Shown here: piece after piece, positions 8,177 through 14,023 of the stretch
Position numbering within the stretch: the stretch's first letter is position 1
Layout: each line of letters starts with the position of its first letter
Source: UBA6814 sp040753075
GTDB lineage: Bacteria; Desulfobacterota; Desulfovibrionia; Desulfovibrionales; Desulfovibrionaceae
Direction of reading: 5' to 3'
NCBI GenBank assembly: GCA_040753075.1
Contig: JBFMHA010000050.1
Span: forward strand, 1 to 26,285
Length of the DNA: 26,285 bases
The notes under the pieces: model-generated
What the model was told of the DNA's origin: nothing
Database searches by the model: none
The model's input: only the letters and a program-made list of their open reading frames with translations
Position numbers and translations under genes: made by a program

Positions 8177-8307
8177 GGCGCACCTCCGTCTGGCGGATCG
8201 TGGACGCCCCGGGAGGGGGAATCACCTATCCTGTCATGTAACCGCATCGGCAGGGACAGGGAAGCGTTTTTTGCAATGGGGGGAGTGCGAAGCGGAAAAA
8301 AGTCTGC

Positions 8308-8877
8308 TCAGTCCGCAGGCGGCTCCACGGGCGGCTCCGCGGGCGGCTCCGGAGGCGTTTCCGGGTCCGGCCCGGCGGCCGGGGGCGCGGACTCGCGGGA
8401 CTTCTGGAAGGCGGCGATCTTCAGGTCCTGGCCCAGGATGTGGCCGATGAGCCACTCCTTGAGAAAGGCCCGGACCTCGGCCGGGTCCGGGGCGTCGTGC
8501 TGGCAGATCCGGTGCTGGAAGTCCTTGACCCGGCCGGTCATGTCGGCGTGGACGGCGCGGCGCCTCTCCAGCTCCGGATAGCCGATGCGCTGCATGTGGC
8601 GCTCCTCGGCCGCGAAATGGGCCACGGTGTATTCGCGCAGGCGGCCCATGATCCTGGCCACGGCCTGCGGGCCGCGCCCCGCGCGCACCGCCGCCACCAG
8701 GTCGTTGCAGTACCCGACCAGGGCTTTGTGCTGGTCGTCGATCTCCTCCACGCCCAGCTCCAGGCGCTCGTCCCAGCGGATGGCCGGCCCGGCCGGGGGC
8801 GGACCCGCCCCGGCCTCGCGGTCGGACGCGGGCTCGGGCTCGTCGATCCGGGGCGGCTTGAATTCCGAGATGCCCAT
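8308..8877 (-). CDS. Bacteriohemerythrin with one canonical iron ligand replaced
   Basis: A non-haem di-iron, oxygen-binding four-helix protein, 189 aa from the chosen start. Ligands seen in order are His50 (DDQHKAL), His87 and Glu91 (HFAAE), His110 (VHADM), His146 and Asp151 (HILGQD). The seventh canonical ligand, the first His of the HxxxH motif, is Arg106 (codon CGC at 8562-8560, one transition from CAC). About 30 extra residues precede the domain, and a Pro/Glu-rich tail of PPEPPAEPP type follows, encoded by imperfect 12-base DNA repeats near 8310-8355. The inner ATG is preferred because GGAGG lies 5 bases upstream; an ATG seven codons earlier (8898) has no such site. Hemerythrins in sulfate reducers and relatives carry or sense oxygen. 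Fold certain; whether this one still holds a di-iron centre is open. Confidence 0.92.
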   Translation of the reverse strand: MGISEFKPPRIDEPEPASDREAGAGPPPAGPAIRWDERLELGVEEIDDQHKALVGYCNDLVAAVRAGRGPQAVARIMGRLREYTVAHFAAEERHMQRIGYPELERRRAVHADMTGRVKDFQHRICQHDAPDPAEVRAFLKEWLIGHILGQDLKIAAFQKSRESAPPAAGPDPETPPEPPAEPPVEPPAD

Positions 8878-8925
8878 GGGCGCCTCCGTATCCCCCATAC
8901 CACGCCTGGCGGCCCGGGGGAAGTC

Positions 8926-9693
8926 TCAGGCCAGGAGAACGGGCTTGAGGAGGCGGTGCAGGGCGCGCCAGCGCTCCAGGGCCGGGGCCAGGCGGGCCTC
9001 GTCGCGCAGGCCCAGGACCTCGCGCATGGTCAGGGTGGCGTCGTGCAGCATGGACAGGGCGGTGTAGAGCCAGGTGGCCTTCTCCTGGGCCGGCATGTCG
9101 TTCCTCACCGCCAGCCGGAAGCGGCCCTCGCCCAGGGGGGCCAGGTGCCGGGCCTCCAGGGCGTCCAGGTTGTTGTGGGCGTGGGAGCAAAGCTTGGCGT
9201 AGACCGAGGCGTAGAACTCCTCCATGCCCGCCATGCGGAAGCGGTCCTTGACCCGGATGTGTCCCGCGCCCTGGGCGGTGATGTCCTTGAGCTTGGCCCT
9301 GAGCTCGTCGCGGTAGGCGGCGAAGTCCTCGGACGCGGCGAAGGACGCCAGCCTGGGCACGGACTCCACCCCGGTGCAGAAGGTCAGGGCCTGGCTGTAG
9401 AAGGAGCGCTCGATGTAGGCCAGGTAGCCGCGGTCCCGGGAGAGGTTCACGAAGTCGGCCATGGCCTCGGCGTAGGCCCGCAGCACGATGGGCGCGACCC
9501 ACCAGGAGCGGCTGCGGTACAGGGCCACGATGCCCGCGCAGAAGTCCAGGAACGAGCAGTAGATGGCCACCAGGGCGTAGTGCTGCACGTCCTTCGGATC
9601 GAACTCCAGTTCGTCCAGGCAGGCGGCGAACCCGTCCACCACGGCCTGGGCCTGCTTGAGCGTCTTCTTCTCGTCCAGCCCCGCCTCGCGCAT
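8926..9693 (-). CDS. Helical protein of unknown function, possibly DUF5677-like
   Basis: A 255-aa, mostly alpha-helical protein without a signal peptide. Distinct features are a Trp/Arg-rich helix (YRSRSWWVAPIVLRAYAEAM) near residues 59-78 and a His-containing helix (YAKLCSHAHNNLDALEARHL) near residue 170. An Arg/Glu pair in an apolar helix followed by a His-rich helix resembles DUF5677/HEPN-like proteins as I remember them, but this is a weak recollection and not a firm call. No catalytic motif can be named. The start ATG has no Shine-Dalgarno; an extended -10 element lies 6 bases before it, so the message may be leaderless. It stands 48 bases before the hemerythrin start on the same strand and the two could be co-transcribed. 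Confidence 0.75.
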   Translation of the reverse strand: MREAGLDEKKTLKQAQAVVDGFAACLDELEFDPKDVQHYALVAIYCSFLDFCAGIVALYRSRSWWVAPIVLRAYAEAMADFVNLSRDRGYLAYIERSFYSQALTFCTGVESVPRLASFAASEDFAAYRDELRAKLKDITAQGAGHIRVKDRFRMAGMEEFYASVYAKLCSHAHNNLDALEARHLAPLGEGRFRLAVRNDMPAQEKATWLYTALSMLHDATLTMREVLGLRDEARLAPALERWRALHRLLKPVLLA

Positions 9694-9699
9694 GGGCGA

Positions 9700-9708
9700 A
9701 GCATAGCA
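9700..9708 (-). promoter_or_regulatory. Extended -10 promoter abutting the 8926-9693 gene
   Basis: On the minus strand TGCTATGCT reads as an extended -10 (TGn followed by TATGCT). It ends 6 bases before the ATG at 9693, placing the transcription start on the start codon. No good -35 box is visible 17 bases upstream (TTCCGG), which extended -10 promoters tolerate. Confidence 0.45.
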
Positions 9709-9759
9709 CGGCCCCGGCCGGGCCGGAAGCGCCGATCCGGCGCGGTCAGCGCCCCGGGC

Positions 9760-9788
9760 TTGACCCGGGCGCTCTCCTGCACTAGTAT
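9760..9788 (+). promoter_or_regulatory. Sigma-70 type promoter of greA
   Basis: TTGACC (9760-9765) and TAGTAT (9783-9788) are separated by exactly 17 bases; they match 5/6 and 4/6 consensus bases in very GC-rich DNA. The transcription start should fall near 9795, leaving a leader of about 120 bases before greA. Confidence 0.7.
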
Positions 9789-9832
9789 CTCCACACCCGG
9801 AACAGGACGACGAACCCGGATGGACCGACCTC

Positions 9833-9866
9833 GGCCGCAGCCCCGGCTGCGGCCCGGTGTTTTTTT
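9833..9866 (+). terminator. Intrinsic terminator (attenuator) inside the greA leader
   Basis: GGCCGCAGC (9833-9841) pairs perfectly with 9846-9854 around a CCCG loop, followed after a few bases by seven T residues (9860-9866). It stands between the greA promoter and the greA start codon, so transcripts begun near 9795 can stop here as RNAs of about 70 bases. Read-through would be required to express greA. The E. coli greA leader has a comparable arrangement that yields the GraL short RNAs. Confidence 0.75.
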
Positions 9867-9914
9867 GTTGCCGTCCGCCGGAGCAACCGGAAAAAAAAAT
9901 CGACGGAGACGGAT

Positions 9915-10397
9915 ATGGAAAGCATCCCCATCTCGACCCAGGGCCTGGAGAAGATCAGGCAGGAGCTGGAGCGGCTCAAGGCCGAGCGGCCGGAGGTGAT
10001 CCAGGCCATCAAGGAGGCGCGGGAGGAAGGCGACCTGCGCGAGAACGCGGGCTACGAGGCGGCCCGCGAGCGCCAGGGCATGCTGGAGGCGCGCATCAAC
10101 TACATCGAGTCGCGCATGAGCCGGTTCAACGTCATCGACCTGTCCACCCTGGACGGCGACAGGGTGACGTTCGGGGCCACGGTGGAGATCGAGGACCTGG
10201 ACTCGGGCGAGCGCAAGCGCTTCACCCTGCTGGGGCCCGACGAGGCCGACTTCAACAACGGCACCATCTCGGTCCTCTCGCCCGTGGCCCGCGCCCTGCT
10301 CGGCAAGTACGAGGGCGACGAGGTCACGGTCGAAGCCCCCAAGGGCCAGATCAACTACGAGATCCTCTCCGTGGCCTTCAACGGCTCGGCCAACTAG
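9915..10397 (+). CDS. greA: Transcription elongation factor GreA
   Basis: Binds the secondary channel of RNA polymerase and stimulates cleavage of backtracked RNA, rescuing arrested complexes. The 160-aa length is normal. The N-terminal coiled-coil hairpin covers residues 8-75 and carries the acidic tip EEGDLRENAGYEAAR; Asp40 and Glu43 correspond to the catalytic acidic pair of the family. The C-terminal FKBP-like domain contains FTLLGPDEADFNNGTISVLSPVARALLGK and the typical closure around YEILSV. A GGAGA ribosome site precedes the ATG by 6 bases. Its leader holds a promoter and an intrinsic terminator, so expression is probably attenuated, and a strong terminator follows. Confidence 0.97.
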   Translation: MESIPISTQGLEKIRQELERLKAERPEVIQAIKEAREEGDLRENAGYEAARERQGMLEARINYIESRMSRFNVIDLSTLDGDRVTFGATVEIEDLDSGERKRFTLLGPDEADFNNGTISVLSPVARALLGKYEGDEVTVEAPKGQINYEILSVAFNGSAN

Positions 10398-10415
10398 ACG
10401 ACCCCGACCGAACGA

Positions 10416-10458
10416 GAAAGCGCCCCGCCGAGGAGACCCGGCGGGGCGCTTTCGTTTT
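10416..10458 (+). terminator. Intrinsic terminator after greA
   Basis: A perfect 15-bp stem (10416-10430 with 10439-10453), an 8-base loop and a short T tail (GTTTT, 10454-10458). It begins 18 bases after the greA stop codon. Confidence 0.92.
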
Positions 10459-10494
10459 CCCGGCCGGACATGAACAGACGAATCCCCATCTTTC

Positions 10495-10519
10495 GGGTAT
10501 CACGCTTGACGTGACACCC
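10495..10519 (+). promoter_or_regulatory. Palindromic operator candidate 1 over the higBA -35 box
   Basis: GGGTATCACG (10495-10504) and CGTGACACCC (10510-10519) form 10-base inverted arms with one mismatch around CTTGA. The -35 hexamer TTGACG lies inside it. HigA-type antitoxins repress their own operon through such palindromes; binding by this HigA is inferred. Confidence 0.55.
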
Positions 10520-10534
10520 CCAGCGACCTATCAT
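10506..10534 (+). promoter_or_regulatory. Promoter of higBA, probably leaderless
   Basis: TTGACG (10506-10511) and TATCAT (10529-10534) with 17-base spacing; each box matches 5 of 6 consensus bases. The -10 box ends 6 bases before the higB ATG, so transcription should start at or next to the start codon. Confidence 0.72.
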
Positions 10535-10545
10535 GTTCCCATGAT
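10530..10545 (+). promoter_or_regulatory. Palindromic operator candidate 2 over the -10 box and higB start
   Basis: ATCATG (10530-10535) and CATGAT (10540-10545) are a perfect 6-base inverted repeat around TTCC. It covers most of the -10 box, the predicted start site and the ATG, so a bound repressor would block initiation. Its sequence differs from the upstream palindrome. Confidence 0.4.
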
Positions 10546-10822
10546 CCGTTCGTTCCGATGCCGAGAGTCCGAGCGCATATTCCATCAGGAGCGCTCGCGG
10601 CGGTTTCCTTCCGGCATCCAGGGCGCGGCGCTGCGCAAGCTGCTGATGCTCCATGCGGCCGGCGCGCTGGAGGATCTGCTCGTTCCCCCGGGCAACCGCC
10701 TGGAGGCGCTCAAGGCGGACCGCGCCGGCCAGTACAGCATTCGGGTCAACGCCCAGTACCGCATCTGCTTCACCTGGCGAGACGGCGAGGCCCACGACGT
10801 GGAGCTGGTGGATTACCACTAG
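10541..10822 (+). CDS. higB: HigB-type (RelE superfamily) toxin
   Basis: A 93-aa ribosome-dependent mRNA interferase-like toxin. It shows the HigB pattern: an N-terminal strand-helix (MIRSFRCRESERIFHQERSRRFP), a helix with RKLLMLHAAGALEDLLVPPGNRLEALK, the basic strand GQYSIRVNAQYRICFTW, and the final VELVDYH with the C-terminal His typical of the family. The toxin gene comes first and the antitoxin second, the usual higBA order. No Shine-Dalgarno precedes the ATG and the promoter's -10 lies 6 bases upstream, so translation is probably leaderless. Codon use is less GC3-biased than in neighbours (CGA and ATA occur in the first 15 codons), in keeping with horizontal transfer. Strong terminators flank the pair. 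Confidence 0.92.
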   Translation: MIRSFRCRESERIFHQERSRRFPSGIQGAALRKLLMLHAAGALEDLLVPPGNRLEALKADRAGQYSIRVNAQYRICFTWRDGEAHDVELVDYH

Positions 10823-10834
10823 AGGAGGCGCACC

Positions 10835-11146
10835 ATGCCCAGCAACCGACTGCCCCTGGTCACGCCCGGCGAGATTCTGCTGGAGGAGTTCCTCAAGCCC
10901 CTGGGGCTGAGCCAGAACCGGCTGGGACGGGACCTGAACGTGCCGGCCCAGCGCGTGAGCCAGATCGTGCGCGGCAAGCGGGCCATCACCACCGACACCG
11001 CCCTGCGGCTGTCGGCGTATTTCGGCACCACCCCGCAATTCTGGCTCAACCTCCAGACCGAATACGACCTGCGCCTGGCCGCGGAAACCCGCCACACCGA
11101 ACAGGTGCGCCGCGAGGTGCGCCGGCTGGAGCAGACCGCGGCCTAG
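10835..11146 (+). CDS. higA: HigA antitoxin, XRE-type repressor
   Basis: A 103-aa antidote of the HigA family that neutralises HigB and represses the operon. The opening LVTPGEILLEEFLKPLGLSQ is the family signature. The helix-turn-helix runs through SQNRLGRDLNVPAQRVSQIVRG to KRAITTDTALRLS, and the typical FGTTPQFWLNLQTEYDLRLA follows. A strong GAGGAGG ribosome site lies in the 12-base gap after the toxin, in contrast to the SD-less toxin. This would favour antitoxin synthesis from the shared message. Two palindromes over the promoter are its likely binding sites. Confidence 0.95.
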   Translation: MPSNRLPLVTPGEILLEEFLKPLGLSQNRLGRDLNVPAQRVSQIVRGKRAITTDTALRLSAYFGTTPQFWLNLQTEYDLRLAAETRHTEQVRREVRRLEQTAA

Positions 11147-11180
11147 CGCCCCGACTTGCGGACTCCCCCCGCCTGAAACG

Positions 11181-11208
11181 AAGCGGCCCGGCTTGCGCCG
11201 GGCCGCTT
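11181..11208. terminator. Terminator shared by convergent higBA and aminotransferase
   Basis: A perfect 12-bp stem (AAGCGGCCCGGC, 11181-11192, with 11197-11208) closes a TTGC loop. It is followed by TATTATAT on the plus strand and by CGTTTC on the minus strand. It sits directly between the ends of two convergent genes; the aminotransferase stop codon begins 3 bases away. Confidence 0.85.
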
Positions 11209-11210
11209 TA

Positions 11211-12395
11211 TTATATCTCCGCCGCCTTCCTGAACCCGTCGGCCGCGGCCCGGATCACCTTCTCGTCCACGCAGAAGGTGAGGCGGAAGTAGCCGGGGAA
11301 GCCGAAGCCCGTGCCGGGCACGGCCAGGACCCGCTGCTCCTTCAATCTGTTCACGAAGGCGATGTCGTCGCCGCCCGGGGCCTTGGGGAAGAAGTAGAAC
11401 GCGCCCTTGGGCATGGAGTACTCGTAGCCGGCCGCGTCCAGCACCTCGGCCATGGCCTTGCGTCGGGCCGCGTACACGCCCACGTCCACCTGCGAGCCCA
11501 GGGCCGCGGCCATGAGCTTCTGGCCCACGGCCGGCGCGTTCACGAAGCCCAGGATGCGGTTGGTCAGGACGAGCCCGGCCATGAGCCTGCCCTTGTCCGG
11601 CATCTGCGGGGCCACGGCCACGAAGCCCAGCCGCTCCCCGGCCAGGGACAGGTTCTTGGAGAAGGAGCTCACCACCACCGCGTACTCGTACATGGGCAGC
11701 AGCGTCGGCACCTGCGCGCCGTCGAACGCCAGGAACCGGTACGGCTCGTCCGCGGCCAGGAACACCGGGCGGCCGTACTCCTCCGTCTTCCTCCGCAGCA
11801 TCTCCACCAGCCCGGCCATCTGCTCGGCCGAGTACACCGCGCCGGTGGGGTTGTTGGGCGAGTTGACCAGCACCACCCGGGTCTTGGGCCCGATGGCCGC
11901 CGCCATGGCGTCCAGGTCCAGGTCGAAGGTCAATTCCTTCGCCCGCACGGTCTTGAACACGCCGCCGTGGTTCTCGGTGTAGAACCCGTACTCCACGAAG
12001 AACGGAGCGGGCGCGAGCACCTCCTCGCCAGGCTCCAGCACCGCGCGGAAGAACGCGTTCAGGCCCCCCGCGGCCCCGCAGGTCAGGATCAGGTCCCCGG
12101 CCCCCAGGGCGCAGCCCTGCTCCCGGCTCAGGTGCTCGGCCAGCCTCGCCCGGGCGTCGTCGTACCCGGCGTTGGGCATGTAGCCCAGGGCGAAGGGCTT
12201 GTCCGCGGCCTTGGCCAGGTCGGCCAGGCCCTTGCCCACCGCGGCGGGCGGGGGCAGGTCCGGGTTGCCCAGGCTGAAGTCGTACACCTTGTCCGCGCCG
12301 AATTCGGCCTTGAGCCTGGCGCCCTCCTCGAACATCTTGCGGATCCAGGAAGCGCGCTCCAGATATCCCGATACCTGCGACGACAAAAGCTGCAT
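11211..12395 (-). CDS. PLP-dependent class I/II aminotransferase (aspartate aminotransferase-like)
   Basis: Transfers amino groups between an amino acid and a 2-oxo acid. The 394-aa protein has the fold-type I hallmarks: NSPNNPTGAVY (178-188), ADEPY with the PLP-ring Asp216 and Tyr219, SSFSKNLSLAGERLGF with the Schiff-base Lys247 and phosphate-binding Arg255, and a late GYFRLTFCV with the substrate carboxylate Arg. Wording close to 'KVYDFSLGNPDLPPP' at the N terminus is common in the deltaproteobacterial aspartate or alanine aminotransferase-like group. The substrate cannot be fixed from sequence. The start ATG has GGAGG 5 bases upstream. A 19-base inverted repeat and an all-GC palindrome lie between it and the preceding regulator gene. 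Confidence 0.92.
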   Translation of the reverse strand: MQLLSSQVSGYLERASWIRKMFEEGARLKAEFGADKVYDFSLGNPDLPPPAAVGKGLADLAKAADKPFALGYMPNAGYDDARARLAEHLSREQGCALGAGDLILTCGAAGGLNAFFRAVLEPGEEVLAPAPFFVEYGFYTENHGGVFKTVRAKELTFDLDLDAMAAAIGPKTRVVLVNSPNNPTGAVYSAEQMAGLVEMLRRKTEEYGRPVFLAADEPYRFLAFDGAQVPTLLPMYEYAVVVSSFSKNLSLAGERLGFVAVAPQMPDKGRLMAGLVLTNRILGFVNAPAVGQKLMAAALGSQVDVGVYAARRKAMAEVLDAAGYEYSMPKGAFYFFPKAPGGDDIAFVNRLKEQRVLAVPGTGFGFPGYFRLTFCVDEKVIRAAADGFRKAAEI

Positions 12396-12411
12396 GGGTG
12401 CCTCCGATCGA

Positions 12412-12430
12412 GGGAACGGTCCGCGTTCCC
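12412..12430. promoter_or_regulatory. Inverted repeat just upstream of the aminotransferase gene
   Basis: GGGAACG (12412-12418) and CGTTCCC (12424-12430) form a perfect 7-base palindrome around GTCCG, ending 16 bases before the aminotransferase start codon. It could be an operator or a 5'-leader hairpin; no known site fits. Confidence 0.35.
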
Positions 12431-12448
12431 GTCAGGTTTCGACACGAA

Positions 12449-12479
12449 GGGGGCGGGGGGGGGGCGCCCCCCCGCCCCC
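12449..12479. repeat. All-G:C 13-bp palindrome with a G10 tract
   Basis: G5-C-G7 (12449-12461) pairs with C7-G-C5 (12467-12479) around GGGCG; the loop side extends the G run to ten. It is neither followed by T residues on the plus strand nor on the minus strand; on the minus strand a T7 run precedes it. It lies between the sigma-54 activator and the aminotransferase, both on the minus strand. Confidence 0.8.
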
Positions 12480-12571
12480 GCACGAGCAAAAAAACTGCCG
12501 AAAGGGCGCCGTCTTCTGCAGGGGCGGCTCGCGAACCACCCTCATCCCGTCCTCGGCCCCGCTCCTCCGGC

Positions 12572-13993
12572 CTACGGAACCTCCAGCCCTTGCAGCTTGT
12601 ACTCGTTGATCTTGTTGCGCAGGGTGCGGACGGAGATGCCGAGCAGCTCCGCGGCCTGGGTGCGGTTGCCCTCGGTCTGCTCCAGGCGCTTGAGGATGGC
12701 GATGCGCTCGATCTCGTCCAGGCGCAGGTTGCCTCCGGCCAGGGCCTTCTCCAGGTCGCCGCCGGGCTCGGCCGTCACCGCGGGTTCGGGCTCCACCTGG
12801 GCCGAGGCGGCCTGGTCCAGCTCCTCGGCCAGTTCGTCGGGCAGCCAGGCGTCCGAGTCCAGGAGAAAATGCTTCTTCTCGATGCAGCCCCGCTGGCCGG
12901 CCAGGAGCACGGCGCGCTCCATGAGGTTCTGCAGTTCGCGCACGTTGCCCGGCCAGTCGTAGCCCGCGAGCCAGGCCCGGGCCTCGTCGGAGAACGCGGC
13001 GCGGGGCAGGCCGTAGGCGTTGGTGTAGTTGTCCACGAAGTACTGGGCCAGGAGCGGGATGTCCTCGCCGCGCTCGCGCAGGGCGGGCAGGCGCAGGGGG
13101 ATGACGTTGAGGCGGAAGAACAGGTCGCGCCGGAACTTGCCGGCCTCGACGGTCTCCTCGATGTTGCGGTTGGTGGTGGCCAGCACCCGCACGTCCACCT
13201 TCACCGTCTCGGTGCCGCCCACCCGGTCCAGCTCGCCCTCCTGGAGCACGCGCAGGAGCTTGGCCTGCAGGCCCAGGTCCATCTCGGTGATCTCGTCCAG
13301 GAGCAGGGTGCCGCCGCTGGCCAGCTCGAACTTGCCGGGCTTGCGGGAGATGGCGCCGGTGAAGGCCCCTTTCTCGTGGCCGAAGAGCTCGGACTCCAGC
13401 AGGTGCTCGGGCAGGGCTGCGCAGTTGATGGCGATGAAGGGCCCGGCCGCGCGGTTGGAGTGGGAGTGCAGGTACTTGGCGAAGAGCTCCTTGCCCGTTC
13501 CCGACTCGCCGGAGATGAGCACCGAGGCCCTGGAGGGCGCGACCTGCTTGGCCAGGGCCAGGACCCGGCGCACGCTGGGGTGGTTGCCGATGATCTTGAG
13601 GCCCGGGGCCGCCGGTGCGGCCGGCGCTGCCGGGGCCTGGCGCTCCCGGGGCAGGGCGGCGCGGATCTTGTCGAAGGACAGGGGCTCCAGCCAGTAGTCG
13701 CGCGCGCCCAGGGAGAGGAAGCGCTGGGCGTCCTCGGCCGAGCCGCGGTCGGTGAACACGATGACCGGGGGGAAGGCCTCCTCCTCGGCGGCCTTGGCCA
13801 GGAGCTCCTCGATGCGCAGGCCGGGCAGGCCGGGCCGGGCGAACACCGCGCAGGGGCGGTGCTTCTTCACGCTGGCCAGGGCCCCGGCCAGGGAGTCGGC
13901 CAGGGCGGCTTCGAGCCCGGCCTCCTTGAGCTGGGGGAACACCGCCGCGGCCGCGGCCGGTGGCGCAACGAAGAGGATGGTCCTGGCGGCCAT
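12572..13993 (-). CDS. Sigma-54 activator (NtrC type) with a degenerate receiver
   Basis: An enhancer-binding protein that remodels sigma-54 RNA polymerase by ATP hydrolysis; 473 aa. The receiver-like domain (3-115) has lost its chemistry: the phosphoacceptor position is Arg53 (FARPGLPG), the acidic pair is Ala10/Pro11 and the conserved Lys is Glu (WLEPL). After a Pro/Ala linker the AAA+ domain (134-365) is intact: Walker A GESGTGKE, the sigma-54 contact loop GAFTGA (209-214), Walker B LLLDEI, and arginine-finger region RRDLFFRLNVIPL. A Fis-type helix-turn-helix closes the protein (EGNRTQAAELLGISVRTLRNK). It lies 30 bases after the hybrid kinase on the same strand, with GGAG before its ATG, so they form an operon. 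Phosphorylation of this receiver is not possible by the normal route; regulation by protein contact or level, as in FleQ-like regulators, is more likely. Confidence 0.94.
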   Translation of the reverse strand: MAARTILFVAPPAAAAAVFPQLKEAGLEAALADSLAGALASVKKHRPCAVFARPGLPGLRIEELLAKAAEEEAFPPVIVFTDRGSAEDAQRFLSLGARDYWLEPLSFDKIRAALPRERQAPAAPAAPAAPGLKIIGNHPSVRRVLALAKQVAPSRASVLISGESGTGKELFAKYLHSHSNRAAGPFIAINCAALPEHLLESELFGHEKGAFTGAISRKPGKFELASGGTLLLDEITEMDLGLQAKLLRVLQEGELDRVGGTETVKVDVRVLATTNRNIEETVEAGKFRRDLFFRLNVIPLRLPALRERGEDIPLLAQYFVDNYTNAYGLPRAAFSDEARAWLAGYDWPGNVRELQNLMERAVLLAGQRGCIEKKHFLLDSDAWLPDELAEELDQAASAQVEPEPAVTAEPGGDLEKALAGGNLRLDEIERIAILKRLEQTEGNRTQAAELLGISVRTLRNKINEYKLQGLEVP

Positions 13994-14023
13994 GCCGACT
14001 TCTACTCCCTTGCGGAGTATTTA

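Noticed and set aside
8878..8898. Hemerythrin starting at the upstream ATG (8898)
   Set aside because: The inner ATG at 8877 has GGAGG at proper spacing; the outer one has none, and the extra seven residues add nothing recognisable.
12449..12479. Reading the G/C palindrome as the terminator of the sigma-54 activator gene
   Set aside because: On the minus strand the T7 run comes before, not after, the stem, and the hairpin preceding that T run has only about 3 bp.
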